Origin: Novosphingobium sp. SG707
GTDB taxonomy: Bacteria; Pseudomonadota; Alphaproteobacteria; Sphingomonadales; Sphingomonadaceae
Direction: 5' to 3'
Length of the DNA: 64,000 nucleotides
Assembly (NCBI RefSeq): GCF_012275515.1
Contig: NZ_JAAZQL010000001.1
Coordinates: 1,037,006 to 1,101,005 of the forward strand
Under the pieces are notes generated by a model. It did not search any database. It was not told where the DNA came from and saw nothing but the letters and a program-made list of their open reading frames with translations. The stretch's first letter is position 1; every line of letters starts with the position of its first letter. The position numbers and the translations under genes are program-made. This document shows positions 18,468 through 27,885 of the stretch, piece after piece.

Positions 18468-19046
18468 ATGCTCAAGACTTTTGTTTCCGCCCTGCGCCCT
18501 TCGCTGGTGATGACCGCCGGTTTTGCCCTGCTGCTGGGCGGGGCCTATCCTCTGGCCATCACCGCCGCCGCGCAGGCCCTTTTCCCGCATCAGGCCAATG
18601 GCAGCCTGATCGAGCGCAACGGGCGGGTGATCGGTTCGGACCTGCTGGCGCAGGGTTTTACCGCGCCCGGCTATTTCCACCCCCGCCCCTCGGCCGCCAA
18701 TTATGATGCCAGCGCATCGGCCGGGTCCAACCTTGGCCCCGCCTCGGCGGCGCTGGCCCAGCGGATCGCCAAGGATGCCACCGCCCTGCGCGCCCAAGGC
18801 TATCCCGACGTCCCACCTGCCATGGTGACCACCTCCGCCTCGGGGCTCGACCCCCATATCAGCCCCGAGGCGGCCCTTTTGCAGGCGCCCCGCGTGGCGC
18901 AGGCACGCCATATGCCCGTGGAGCGCGTCGAGGCACTGGTGCGCGCGGCCATTGAAACCCCGCTGGCGGGCGTGCTGGGCGAAAACCGGATCAATGTGCT
19001 GCGGCTCAATCTGGCCCTCGACGGAGCGGGGCATGCGGGAGCATGA
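18468..19046 (+). CDS. kdpC: Potassium-transporting ATPase subunit KdpC
   Basis: 192 residues with one N-terminal membrane helix and the KdpC blocks IGSDLLAQGF, YFHPRPSAANYDASASAGSNLGP, VTTSASGLDPHISP and VNVLRLNL-like VLRLNLALD. KdpC increases nucleotide affinity of KdpB. The 3' end overlaps the kdpD start by 14 nt. Confidence 0.96.
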   Translation: MLKTFVSALRPSLVMTAGFALLLGGAYPLAITAAAQALFPHQANGSLIERNGRVIGSDLLAQGFTAPGYFHPRPSAANYDASASAGSNLGPASAALAQRIAKDATALRAQGYPDVPPAMVTTSASGLDPHISPEAALLQAPRVAQARHMPVERVEALVRAAIETPLAGVLGENRINVLRLNLALDGAGHAGA

Positions 19047-21732
19047 TGGCCCGGTGAACACGATCCGCCCCGATCCCGACGCCCTGCTCCGCACGATAGG
19101 TCGACAGGATGGCGTCCGGGGCCGCCTCAAGCTCTTTCTTGGGGCGGCCCCGGGCGTGGGCAAGACCTATGAAATGCTGATGCAGGCCGCGCGCCGCCGC
19201 GATGCGGGCGAGGATGTGGTAATCGGCGTGATCGAAACCCATGGCCGCGCCGAGACCGAGCAGCGCGCGGCCGGATTTGAGATCATCCCCCGCCGCGCCA
19301 TCGACCATCGCGGCCAGAGCCTGCATGAGATGGACCTCGACGCCATCATCGCGCGCTGCCCCGCGCTCGTGCTGATTGACGAACTGGCCCATACCAACGC
19401 CCCCGGTTGCCGCCATGACAAGCGCTGGCAGGATGTCGAGGAAGTGCTGAACGCGGGGATCGACGTTTACTCGACCCTCAATGTCCAGCACCTGGAAAGC
19501 CTCAACGATGTGGTGGCCTCCTTTGCCCGGCTGCGGGTGCGCGAGACGCTGCCCGACCGGGTGCTGGACCACGCCGAGATCGAAGTGGTCGACATTCCCC
19601 CCGGCGAGCTGATCGAGCGGCTGAAGGCGGGCAAGGTCTATGTGCCGCAGGAGGCGAGCCGGGCGCTGGCCCATTTCTTTTCCCATTCCAATCTGACAGC
19701 CCTACGCGAACTGGCGCTGCGCCGCGCGGCGCAGGCGGTCGATGCGCAGATGCTCGATTATCTTCGCGCCCATGCTCTGGAGGGCACGTGGGCGGCGGGC
19801 GAACGTCTGCTGGTGGCCGTGGGCGCGGATGCCGGGGCACAGGAGGTGGTGCGCGCGGGCAAAAGGCTGGCGGATTCTCTTTCGGCGCCATGGACGGCGG
19901 TGCATATCGAAACCGGCCCCGCCTCGCCCAACTCCGCCCTGCCCAACTCCGGCTCGCGCGAGGAGCTTGCCGCCGCGCTCCACCTCGCCTCGCAATTGGG
20001 CGCGCAGGTGGCGACAGTCCCGGCGGCGGGGCTGGCCGAAGGGCTGGCCCATATGGCGGCGGATCTGCGCGCCACGATCCTCGTGCTGGGTCAGGGCGCG
20101 CGCCGGGGCCTGTTTCGGCGGGATGCCCTGTCGGCGCAACTGGCGGCTTTGGGGCTTGGTGCGGCCTTGCATATCGTGCCGCGGGCCGCACCGCGCCGCC
20201 GCACCGCGCCCCCGCGCGATGCGCCGTTCGATCCGGCCGCATGGCTGCTTCCGCCCGGCCTGCTGATCTCGGGGGCGCTGATCGCCTGCGTCACTCTGGC
20301 GGGCGTCATGTTTGCCGCGCTGGGCAGCGTCACCAATATCGCGCTGCTCTATCTGCTGCCGGTGATGCTGGCGGCCACGCGCTATGGGTTGTGGACGGGG
20401 ATTGTGACCGGGCTGCTCTCCTCGCTGGCCTATAATTTCTTCTTCATCCCGCCGGTCCACACTTTCACCATCGCCGATCCGCAAAATCTGATCACGGTGG
20501 TGGTGCTGCTGGCGGTGGCCGTGGTGGTCAGCCATATGGCGGGGCGGCTGCGCGATACGGCCATGCTGTCGCGGGCGAGCGCGGTGCGGTCCAGCGCGCT
20601 GGCCGGATTTGCGCGGCAATTGACGGGGATCGGCGCGGCGGGCGATCTGGGCCGTGTACTGTGCGAGGAAGGTGCGGGGCTGCTGGGGTGCTATACGGTG
20701 CTGTTGATGCCGCAGGATGGCGCTCTCGCCCAGATCGCCGCCAGTCCGCCCGACACCGCCTTGCAGGCGTTGGACCGGGTGGTGGCGCAATGGGCCTTTG
20801 ACAATCGCAGACCGGCCGGGCGCGGATCAGATACGCTCTCGGCGGCCGAATGGCTGTTTCTGCCGGTTGAGGCGGGGGGCAAGGCGCTGGCGGTACTGGG
20901 CGTGGCGCATCCCGATGCGGCGCAGCCGGTGCGGGCAGACCTGCTGCCGATGCTGACCAGCTTTCTCGATCAGGCGGGCCTTGCGCTCGACCGCATCCGG
21001 CTGGAGGCCGAACGCGGACAGATGCGGCGTTTGGAGGAGCGCGATGCCTTGCGCGCCGCCCTCCTCTCCTCGGTCAGCCATGATCTGCGCACGCCGCTCA
21101 CCGCTGTCATCGGTCTGCTGGGCAATGTGACGCCCGCCGACCCCGAACAGGAGCGCGTGCTGGCGCTCGCCCGCGCCGAGGGTGAGCGGTTGCAGCGCTT
21201 TGTCGCCAATCTGCTCGATATGGTGCGGATCGAGACCGGGGCGGTGGAATGGCGGCCCGAACCCGTCGATCTGGCCGAGGCCGTGAGCAGCGCGGTGCAT
21301 GACCTGCGCTATTTGCTGGGGGCGCGGCCGCTCCTCATCGGCATTGCCCCCGATCTGCCCCTTGTCCGGCTTGATCCCAGGCTGCTGCATCATTGCCTGA
21401 TCAATCTGATCGAGAATGCCGCCCATTACAGCCCCGCCGAGACCCCCATCCGCATAGAGGCCCGGCCCGATGCCGACGGACTGGATCTTGCGGTGATCGA
21501 CGCAGGCCCCGGATTGCCGCCCGGCGCCGAGGCGCGCGTGTTTGAAACCTTCACCCGTCTGGAAGGATCGGACCGCAAGGGCGGGACAGGGCTTGGCCTT
21601 GCCATTGTCAAAGGCTTTGCCGAAGCGATGGGATTGCAGGCGCGCGCGGCCAACCGCACGGACGGCAGCGGGGCCTGCTTTACGCTGCACATGCCCGGCG
21701 CGTTATTATGGAAGGAAAGTGATCAGCCATGA
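19033..21732 (+). CDS. kdpD: Sensor histidine kinase KdpD
   Basis: 899 residues: KdpD N-terminal domain with Walker A (LGAAPGVGKTYEM) and Walker B-like VLIDELAHTNAPG, a universal-stress-like domain, four DUF4118 membrane segments (about residues 400-510), a GAF-like region, HisKA with VSHDLRTPLTAVIG, and HATPase_c with NLIENAAHYSP, DAGPGLP and GGTGLGLAIVKG. It senses potassium limitation and phosphorylates KdpE. The start is the ATG inside the end of kdpC; a GTG seven codons later is possible. Confidence 0.95.
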   Translation: MREHDGPVNTIRPDPDALLRTIGRQDGVRGRLKLFLGAAPGVGKTYEMLMQAARRRDAGEDVVIGVIETHGRAETEQRAAGFEIIPRRAIDHRGQSLHEMDLDAIIARCPALVLIDELAHTNAPGCRHDKRWQDVEEVLNAGIDVYSTLNVQHLESLNDVVASFARLRVRETLPDRVLDHAEIEVVDIPPGELIERLKAGKVYVPQEASRALAHFFSHSNLTALRELALRRAAQAVDAQMLDYLRAHALEGTWAAGERLLVAVGADAGAQEVVRAGKRLADSLSAPWTAVHIETGPASPNSALPNSGSREELAAALHLASQLGAQVATVPAAGLAEGLAHMAADLRATILVLGQGARRGLFRRDALSAQLAALGLGAALHIVPRAAPRRRTAPPRDAPFDPAAWLLPPGLLISGALIACVTLAGVMFAALGSVTNIALLYLLPVMLAATRYGLWTGIVTGLLSSLAYNFFFIPPVHTFTIADPQNLITVVVLLAVAVVVSHMAGRLRDTAMLSRASAVRSSALAGFARQLTGIGAAGDLGRVLCEEGAGLLGCYTVLLMPQDGALAQIAASPPDTALQALDRVVAQWAFDNRRPAGRGSDTLSAAEWLFLPVEAGGKALAVLGVAHPDAAQPVRADLLPMLTSFLDQAGLALDRIRLEAERGQMRRLEERDALRAALLSSVSHDLRTPLTAVIGLLGNVTPADPEQERVLALARAEGERLQRFVANLLDMVRIETGAVEWRPEPVDLAEAVSSAVHDLRYLLGARPLLIGIAPDLPLVRLDPRLLHHCLINLIENAAHYSPAETPIRIEARPDADGLDLAVIDAGPGLPPGAEARVFETFTRLEGSDRKGGTGLGLAIVKGFAEAMGLQARAANRTDGSGACFTLHMPGALLWKESDQP

Positions 21733-21742
21733 CGGGCAAGAT

Positions 21743-22426
21743 ATGACAGGTGGGGCGAAAATTCTGGTGGTGGACGATGAAATGGCGATCCGCCGCCTGC
21801 TGCGCGGCAGCCTGTCGCGGACGGGCATGGATGTTGTCGAGGCGGCCAATGCGCGCGAGGCGCTGGCCGCGCTCAACATCGACAAGCCGGATCTGGTTCT
21901 GCTCGATCTGGGCCTGCCCGACCGCGATGGGATGGAGCTGATCGGCCCCATCAAGGCGGGCAAGGCCGCGCTGCTGGTCGTTTCGGCGCGCGATGCGACG
22001 GGGGAAAAGGTGGCCGCGCTTGATCTGGGCGCCGATGATTATGTGACCAAGCCCTTCGATACAGAGGAGGTGCTTGCCCGCGTGCGGGTCGCGCTGCGCA
22101 ACCGGCTGCTGGCCGAGAATGCCGCGCCGCTGGTGCGGCTGGGGGCGGTGGAGATCGATCTGGCCGCCCGCATCGTGCGGCGGGAGGGGGCGGAGGTGCA
22201 TCTCAGCCCGAAGGAATATGGCTTTCTGGCCGAGCTGGTGCGCTATCCCGGCCGGGTCGTCTCGCATGCGGCGATCCTGCGCGCCGTATGGGGGCCGGGG
22301 CAGGAGCAGGCGGTGGAATATCTGCGCGTGGCGGCGCGCGGATTGCGCCGCAAACTGGAGGATGTGCCGGTCGAACAGAGCATGATCCGCAACGAGCCGG
22401 GGATCGGCTATCGCCTGATCGTCTGA
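21743..22426 (+). CDS. kdpE: Response regulator KdpE
   Basis: 227 residues: receiver domain (ILVVDDEMAIRRLLR, phosphorylated Asp in LVLLDLGLPDRDGM, conserved Lys in DDYVTKPFD) and an OmpR-type winged helix (HLSPKEYGFLAELVRYPGRV, EYLRVAARGLRRKLE). It activates kdpFABC when phosphorylated by KdpD. The ATG chosen has only a weak ribosome-binding site. A GTG at 21719, overlapping kdpD, has a GGAAGGA very close upstream and is the alternative start. Confidence 0.94.
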   Translation: MTGGAKILVVDDEMAIRRLLRGSLSRTGMDVVEAANAREALAALNIDKPDLVLLDLGLPDRDGMELIGPIKAGKAALLVVSARDATGEKVAALDLGADDYVTKPFDTEEVLARVRVALRNRLLAENAAPLVRLGAVEIDLAARIVRREGAEVHLSPKEYGFLAELVRYPGRVVSHAAILRAVWGPGQEQAVEYLRVAARGLRRKLEDVPVEQSMIRNEPGIGYRLIV

Positions 22427-22515
22427 GGACAGATACTTGGCATGGTGGCTTTGCCGCGCCATGATGAGCCTATGCCATTGCGATTCCAGCCCCACAGCAG
22501 CAAGCAGCCCGCACT

Positions 22516-22830
22516 ATGAGCGAGCGCGAGGAAGTGACCTTTACCGGCAAGGTCTGGATATGGCAGGCGCGCAGCGGCGAAAAACCCATGCGCTGGTTCT
22601 TCGTCAGCATCACGGGCGCACCGGCCGCCGAGCTCAAGCTGGCATCGCTGGGGCTGACGGCCGGTTTCGGCTCGCTGGCCGTGCGCGCCACGATCGGCAC
22701 GACCACATGGCGCACCTCGATTTTCCCGCAGCGTGAAACCGGCGGCTGGCTGCTGCCGCTCAAGGCGCAGGTGCGCAAACGCGAAAAGATCGAGGAAGGC
22801 AGCCAGATCAACGTGTCGCTGGAGATCTGA
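22516..22830 (+). CDS. DUF1905 domain-containing protein
   Basis: 104 residues fitting DUF1905: FTGKVWIWQ, WFFVSITGAPAAELK, GSLAVRATIGTTTWRTSIFP and a C-terminal GGWLLPLKAQVRKREKI. It is a small beta-barrel domain of unknown function, often linked to YdeI-like proteins. It converges with rtcR and has no clear functional tie to kdp. Confidence 0.82.
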   Translation: MSEREEVTFTGKVWIWQARSGEKPMRWFFVSITGAPAAELKLASLGLTAGFGSLAVRATIGTTTWRTSIFPQRETGGWLLPLKAQVRKREKIEEGSQINVSLEI

Positions 22831-22856
22831 CGCCGGGCGATAACCAGCGGGTTTGG

Positions 22857-24446
22857 TCACGCCCCCCTGAAATCCGCCCACCCCAGCCCGAAACGCGCCA
22901 GATATTTGCGCAGCCGATCGGCGTCATTGGTGCTGGCCCGTTTCTCGCGCGAGGCAGCGAAGAGCCGGCGCCCCGCCTCGGAAAGCGAGCGGGCAGAGGC
23001 GCAGGTCTGCACGACATAGGCCAGTTGCACGCGGTCAAACGGATCAAGATCGGCAAGCGTTTCAAAAGAGAGCCAGCGCTCCAGCCCATCGCCATCCATC
23101 GCGCCTTCGCCCCACAGGCGCTTGAGCCGTTCGATCTCCTTGGCCACGGCGTGAACGTCGATCCGCCCCTTTGGCGAAAATGTGGCCATGCGCGTGACAC
23201 TGGCGCCCAGATCACGGAAATTTCCGGGCCAGCGCGCGGCCGACGACATGGCAAAGGCCAGATAATCGGCGCGCGCCTCCTTGTTGAAGGTCACCTGTAC
23301 GCCCTCACGCTCGGCATGGCGGTCGAGTTCATAGTCGAGGTTGGGCGCAATATCCTCGCGCCGCTCGGCAAGGCCCGGCAGCGAGAAGGTCCAGAGGTTG
23401 AGCCGCGCATAGAGATCCTCACGGAAAGTTCCCTGTGCGATACAGGCGGCCAGATTGCAATTGGTGCCCGCAATCAGCTGGAAATCGCTCTGCACCTCCT
23501 TGTCGGCGCCCACCGGCAGAAAGCGCTTGTCCTCTATCGCGCGCAGGATCATCGCCTGCTCGTCAAGCCCCAATTCCCCGATTTCATCAAGAAACAGCAG
23601 GCCCCCATCCGCCGCCCGCAGCAGTCCGGGGCGATCCGCCGCCGCGCCGGTAAAGGCCCCTTTCCTGTGGCCGAACAGGGCCGACATGGCGCTGTCACCG
23701 CGCAGGGTGGCGCAGTTCACCTCAACGAAATCGCCCCCAACCTGACGTTTCAGCTTCTTGAGCTCGAAAATCCGGCGAGCGAGCTGGCTCTTGCCCGCCC
23801 CCGTCGGCCCCATCAGCAGGATCGGCGCGCGGGTGCGACTGGCCACCTGCTCGATCTCGTCGATCATTGTGTTGAAGGCGGGATTGAGGGTTTCGATCCC
23901 CGATTTCAGGAAGGATGAACTTTGCGCACTCTCACTGGCAAAGCGGGTGGCGATACTGTCATAGCGCGAGAGATCGAGGTCGATCACGCTCCATGTGCCC
24001 GCCGCCTCGCTCGTCCCGCGCTTGGGCTGGGTCTGAAGCAGGCGGCCGGGCAGGTAATGCGCCTCGGTCAGCAAAAACAGACAGATCTGCGCCACATGCG
24101 TGCCGGTGGTGATATGGACCAGCACATCCTCTGCGTCCGGGTCCAAGGCCAGCCCCCGCGCAAAGTCGAGCAGCTTGCCATAGACTTCCTCGAAGTCCCA
24201 GGCGTCCCGGAAGTCAAGGATATGCCGTTCGACCCGCGTTTCGGGGGAAACAGAGGCAATATCCTGCGCCACATATTCGGCCAGACGACCATGCAGATTG
24301 CCATGGATCATCACAAAGCGATCCACCCGCAGATCTTCATGCATGCACAGGCCCACCGATGGCCGCCACTTCATCCAGCGCGAGGGGCCAAATTTGGAGG
24401 CATCCAGCGTGGAGCCGAGAAAGCTGATGACGGTGGTGGACTTCAT
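22857..24446 (-). CDS. rtcR: RNA repair transcriptional activator RtcR
   Basis: 529 residues: an N-terminal CARF-type ligand-binding domain (about 1-180, with LVHITTGTHVAQICLFLLTE), a sigma-54 AAA+ domain with Walker A GPTGAGKS (213-220), intact GAFTGA loop (263-268) and Walker B LLFLDEIGE, then a C-terminal DNA-binding region. RtcR activates rtcBA from a sigma-54 promoter when its CARF domain senses an RNA ligand produced by RNA damage. It is divergent from rtcB across 307 bp carrying a matching -24/-12 site. The CARF domain here has no link to CRISPR; no repeat array is present. Confidence 0.96.
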   Translation of the reverse strand: MKSTTVISFLGSTLDASKFGPSRWMKWRPSVGLCMHEDLRVDRFVMIHGNLHGRLAEYVAQDIASVSPETRVERHILDFRDAWDFEEVYGKLLDFARGLALDPDAEDVLVHITTGTHVAQICLFLLTEAHYLPGRLLQTQPKRGTSEAAGTWSVIDLDLSRYDSIATRFASESAQSSSFLKSGIETLNPAFNTMIDEIEQVASRTRAPILLMGPTGAGKSQLARRIFELKKLKRQVGGDFVEVNCATLRGDSAMSALFGHRKGAFTGAAADRPGLLRAADGGLLFLDEIGELGLDEQAMILRAIEDKRFLPVGADKEVQSDFQLIAGTNCNLAACIAQGTFREDLYARLNLWTFSLPGLAERREDIAPNLDYELDRHAEREGVQVTFNKEARADYLAFAMSSAARWPGNFRDLGASVTRMATFSPKGRIDVHAVAKEIERLKRLWGEGAMDGDGLERWLSFETLADLDPFDRVQLAYVVQTCASARSLSEAGRRLFAASREKRASTNDADRLRKYLARFGLGWADFRGA

Positions 24447-24753
24447 GATCCAAATTTATACATATTTATATTGTAAGATACAAATTATACCACGCGCGAC
24501 GATATACCTGCACCCGCCACACAGCGAAAGGATGTTTTATTAATTAATTATATCAGTGTCTTGATAAAAATCTTCCGGTCATGCCGCGAAACTGGCACAG
24601 GACCTGCTTTATTCTTTGCGCCGGGTCCGTCGAACAGCCCGGCATACAGGCGATGAGGGGGCGACCGGAATGGGCCGGCCGCCCCCGAAGGCCGACAAAA
24701 TCAGTGGTCATTTTTGCTGAAAATGCGCCAGAATGGAAAGCAGGGGGTCAGCC
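24447..24753. other. AT-rich divergent control region of the RNA-repair locus
   Basis: No gene seen. The half nearest rtcR is unusually AT-rich for this genome, with runs such as ATTAATTAATTATA and a TTGTA-AGA-TACAA dyad next to the rtcR start. The half nearest rtcB holds the sigma-54 promoter. RtcR binding sites and IHF-type bending sites would be expected in the AT-rich part. Confidence 0.5.
24593..24608 (+). promoter_or_regulatory. Sigma-54 (-24/-12) promoter of rtcB-rlaP-rtcA
   Basis: TGGCAC-AGGACC-TGCT matches the consensus TGGCAC-N5-TTGC with exact GG-N10-GC spacing (GG at 24594-24595, GC at 24606-24607) and one mismatch in the -12 element. It lies about 145 bp before rtcB, downstream of a divergent sigma-54 activator gene. 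Confidence 0.8.
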
Positions 24754-25977
24754 ATGACCGAGACTTACGAATTCCAGAATGTTGAAGGCGGCGTGCCCGT
24801 GAAAATGTGGACACGTGGCGTGCCGGTGGACGACAAGGCCCGCGAACAATTGACCCGCGCGGCCAGGATGCCTTTCATCTTCAGGCATGTCGCCGCGATG
24901 CCCGACGTTCATGTCGGCATCGGCGCAACGGTCGGCTCGGTCATCCCCACACGTGGCGCGGTCATCCCAGCCGCGGTGGGCGTGGACATCGGCTGCGGCA
25001 TGATGGCGGCGCGCACCTCGCTGATGGCGCATGACCTGCCCGACAATCTGGAAGGCATCCGCAGCGCCATCGAACAGGCCGTGCCCCACGGGCGCAGCGT
25101 GGGCCGGGGCAAGCGCGACCATGGTTCATGGGGCAACCCGCCAGCCGCGATCATCGAGGCATGGGCGGGCCTGGCGGTGCGTTTCGAGCGGATTTGCGAC
25201 AAGCATCCCCGCTTGAAGAACACCAATAACCTGACGCATCTGGGCACACTGGGCACGGGCAATCACTTCATTGAACTGTGCCTCGATCAGGAAGCGCGGG
25301 TGTGGGTAATGCTGCATTCCGGATCGCGTGGAGTAGGCAATGCGATTGGCTCGTTCTTCATCGAATTGGCCAAGCAGGACATGCGCAAATGGCATATCAA
25401 CCTGCCCGACGAGGATCTCGCTTACTTCCCCGAAGGCACCGACCATTTCGACGATTATGTCGAGGCGGTGGGCTGGGCGCAGGATTTTGCCGCGCTCAAC
25501 CGGCGGATGATGATGGCCAATGTGATCGCCGCCCTGCGAGGGCAGATTGCCAAGCCGTTTGAGGCCGAATTGGAAGCGGTGAATTGCCATCACAATTATG
25601 TGACGCGCGAAAACCACTTTGGCGAAAACGTGCTGATCACCCGCAAGGGTGCCGTGCGCGCGGCCAAGGGCGTGCTGGGCATCATCCCCGGATCGATGGG
25701 GGCCAAAAGCTTCATCGTGCGCGGGCTGGGCAATGCGGAGAGCTTTCATAGCTGTTCGCATGGTGCGGGTCGTGTGATGAGCCGCAACGAGGCCAAGCGG
25801 CAGGTCAGCCTGGCCGATCACATCGCCGATACCCAGGGCGTGGCATGCCGCAAGGATGTGGGCGTGATCGATGAAACGCCCCGCGCCTACAAGCCGATCG
25901 AGGCCGTGATGGCGGCGCAGGCTGATCTGGTGGAGATCGTCCACACATTGAAACAGGTAGTCTGCGTCAAGGGGTAA
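24754..25977 (+). CDS. rtcB: RNA-splicing ligase RtcB
   Basis: 407 residues, the compact bacterial RtcB. Conserved metal- and GMP-site segments are present: MPDVHVGIGATVGSVIPT, VGVDIGCGMMA (with the metal-binding cysteine), GTGNHFIE, LHSGSRGVGN, NCHHNYVTREN and the guanylylated histidine in CSHGAGRVMSR. It joins 2',3'-cyclic phosphate or 3'-phosphate RNA ends to 5'-OH ends using GTP and Mn. An in-frame ATG 7 codons upstream lacks a ribosome-binding site. First gene of the RtcR-controlled operon. Confidence 0.97.
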   Translation: MTETYEFQNVEGGVPVKMWTRGVPVDDKAREQLTRAARMPFIFRHVAAMPDVHVGIGATVGSVIPTRGAVIPAAVGVDIGCGMMAARTSLMAHDLPDNLEGIRSAIEQAVPHGRSVGRGKRDHGSWGNPPAAIIEAWAGLAVRFERICDKHPRLKNTNNLTHLGTLGTGNHFIELCLDQEARVWVMLHSGSRGVGNAIGSFFIELAKQDMRKWHINLPDEDLAYFPEGTDHFDDYVEAVGWAQDFAALNRRMMMANVIAALRGQIAKPFEAELEAVNCHHNYVTRENHFGENVLITRKGAVRAAKGVLGIIPGSMGAKSFIVRGLGNAESFHSCSHGAGRVMSRNEAKRQVSLADHIADTQGVACRKDVGVIDETPRAYKPIEAVMAAQADLVEIVHTLKQVVCVKG

Positions 25978-26010
25978 TGCCCTTGACGCAGACCGCCCAA
26001 AGAGGTTCTT

Positions 26011-26796
26011 ATGACTGATCCCATCCCCTCCCCTGTTCGCGCCGATATCGAACGGCGCCTTGCCGCCATCGCGGCGCATGAGGGCATCCGTTATCTGCTG
26101 GCCGTTGAATCCGGCTCGCGGGCGTGGGGTTTTCCTTCGCCTGACAGCGATTATGACATCCGCTTCGTCTATGTCCGCCCGCGTGACTGGTATCTCGACC
26201 TGTCTATCGGACGCGGTGTGATCGAAACGCCGATCGAGGATGACATTGACCTCAACGGATGGGATATCCGCAAGCTGCTGGGTCTGATGCTGAAATCCAA
26301 TGCGGTGGCCAGCGAATGGCTGGCCTCGCCGATCCGCTATCTTGCCGATCATCCGATGGTGGCGCGTATCGCCGCACTGGCCGATGCTATCTTTGACCCG
26401 CGCGGCATGGCGCACCATTATGCCCGCCTTGGGCATGGCGCCCTTGATCGGCGGCTGGAAACGCCGGAGCCACTTCCGGTCAAGCACTATTTCTATGGCC
26501 TGCGCCCGGCCCTGGCGATCCGCGCCATGCGCATCGATCCCGCAAGGCGGCCACCCATGGACCTGCAAGGCCTGATGCTTTGCAGCGAACTGTCACCGGC
26601 CATCTGGGCGATGATCCAAGAACTGGTCGAGGCCAAGGCCCAAACCCGCGAATTGGGCAATGCCAGACGCTATCCCGAACTCGACACGCTGATCCGTGAC
26701 GAACTGGGCCGCGCCGACCAATTGCCGCAGCGCAAGCCCGGGCCTGATGCCCGGATGCGCGCCAATCAAATCTTTCTGGACCTTGTAAACTCATGA
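26011..26796 (+). CDS. rlaP: RNA-repair-pathway nucleotidyltransferase RlaP (YcgL/COG3541)
   Basis: 261 residues with a DNA-polymerase-beta-type nucleotidyltransferase site near the N-terminus: GS at 35-36 (ESGSRAWGF) and the DxD pair at D47/D49 (PDSDYDIRFVY). The C-terminal region matches the YcgL/RlaP family (HYFYGLRPALAIRAMR, PPMDLQGLM). RlaP is a predicted RNA-end nucleotidyltransferase found in RNA-repair operons; its substrate is not established. It lies between rtcB and rtcA, overlapping rtcA by ATGA, so all three are expected to be co-translated. Confidence 0.9.
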   Translation: MTDPIPSPVRADIERRLAAIAAHEGIRYLLAVESGSRAWGFPSPDSDYDIRFVYVRPRDWYLDLSIGRGVIETPIEDDIDLNGWDIRKLLGLMLKSNAVASEWLASPIRYLADHPMVARIAALADAIFDPRGMAHHYARLGHGALDRRLETPEPLPVKHYFYGLRPALAIRAMRIDPARRPPMDLQGLMLCSELSPAIWAMIQELVEAKAQTRELGNARRYPELDTLIRDELGRADQLPQRKPGPDARMRANQIFLDLVNS

Positions 26797-27809
26797 TGAT
26801 GATCGACGGATCGGAAGGCGAAGGCGGGGGCCAGATGGTGCGCAATTCCTGCGCCCTCTCGCTGGCGACAGGCACGCCTTTTCGCATCACCCATATCCGC
26901 GCCAAACGTTCAAAGCCGGGCCTGATGCGCCAGCATGTGACGGCGGTTGAGGCCGCCCTCGCCATTTCCGGCGGCGAATGCAGCGGGCTGGCGGTGGGCT
27001 CATCGGACCTCACCTTCCACCCCGGCAAGGCGCAGGCGGGGGAATATCACTTTGCTGTGGGCACCGCCGGCAGCACGGGACTGGTGCTGCAGACGGTGCT
27101 GATGCCGCTGCTGCTGGCCGATGGCCCCTCGCGGCTGGTGCTGGAGGGCGGTACGCACAATATACTGGCCCCGCCTTTTGACTTTATAGAACGGTGCTTC
27201 CTGCCGGTCATCAACCGCATGGGGCCGCAAGTTTCGGCCCGTCTGATGCGGCATGGGTTTTACCCGCGCGGCGGCGGACGGATCGAGGTGGACATCATCC
27301 CCGCCCCGCTCTCGCCTATCACCTGCGCCGGGCGGGGAGAGCTTGTGGAGGTGAGCGCGCGGGCTCCCTACAGCGGCCTGCCTCACGATATTGCCGAGCG
27401 TATGCTGGCCCGCGCGCGCAAGGAGCTGTCCCAGTGGCCGGAGGAAACGTTTGCGGTCCGCAAATTGCCCGATGACCAAGGCCCCGGCGTGATCCTGATG
27501 CTGGAGGCCCGCTATGCGCATGCTGTCGAGATCGTCAGCGCCTTTGGCCAGTTGGGCGTGTCGGCCGAAAGACTGGGCAAGACGGCGGCGGCGCGGATGC
27601 GTGGCTTTCAGGAATGCGATGCCTTTGCCGGGCCCTATCTGGCCGACCAACTGATCCTGCCATTCGCATTGGCGGGCGGGGGTGTGTTCACCACCGTCAA
27701 GCCGAGCCAGCACCTGGTAACCGCCATCGACATTGCGCAAAGGTTCACCGGGAAACCGATCAGGCTGACCCAGCAAAGCGACGGCAGCCATCTGGTTTCG
27801 ATGGGATGA
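26793..27809 (+). CDS. rtcA: RNA 3'-terminal phosphate cyclase RtcA
   Basis: 338 residues: IDGSEGEGGGQMVRNSCALS at the N-terminus, KRSKPGLMRQH, the Gly-rich GTAGSTGLVLQTVLMPLL and MRHGFYPRGGGRIE, and the adenylylated histidine near the C-terminus in KPSQHLVTAID (about H307). It converts RNA 3'-phosphates to 2',3'-cyclic phosphates with ATP, making ends suitable for RtcB. Last gene of the operon, coupled to rlaP. Confidence 0.96.
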   Translation: MMMIDGSEGEGGGQMVRNSCALSLATGTPFRITHIRAKRSKPGLMRQHVTAVEAALAISGGECSGLAVGSSDLTFHPGKAQAGEYHFAVGTAGSTGLVLQTVLMPLLLADGPSRLVLEGGTHNILAPPFDFIERCFLPVINRMGPQVSARLMRHGFYPRGGGRIEVDIIPAPLSPITCAGRGELVEVSARAPYSGLPHDIAERMLARARKELSQWPEETFAVRKLPDDQGPGVILMLEARYAHAVEIVSAFGQLGVSAERLGKTAAARMRGFQECDAFAGPYLADQLILPFALAGGGVFTTVKPSQHLVTAIDIAQRFTGKPIRLTQQSDGSHLVSMG

Positions 27810-27885
27810 TGGAGGACCGGTCAGGGGCAATCGCCGCCAGACCGGCCCGCTCCACCACCGCTCAGGCAAGATCGACCGAGGCAAC

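Noticed and set aside
22857..24446. CARF domain as a sign of a CRISPR system
   Set aside because: The protein is RtcR by its AAA+ domain and its position beside rtcB; no repeat array or cas gene is present.
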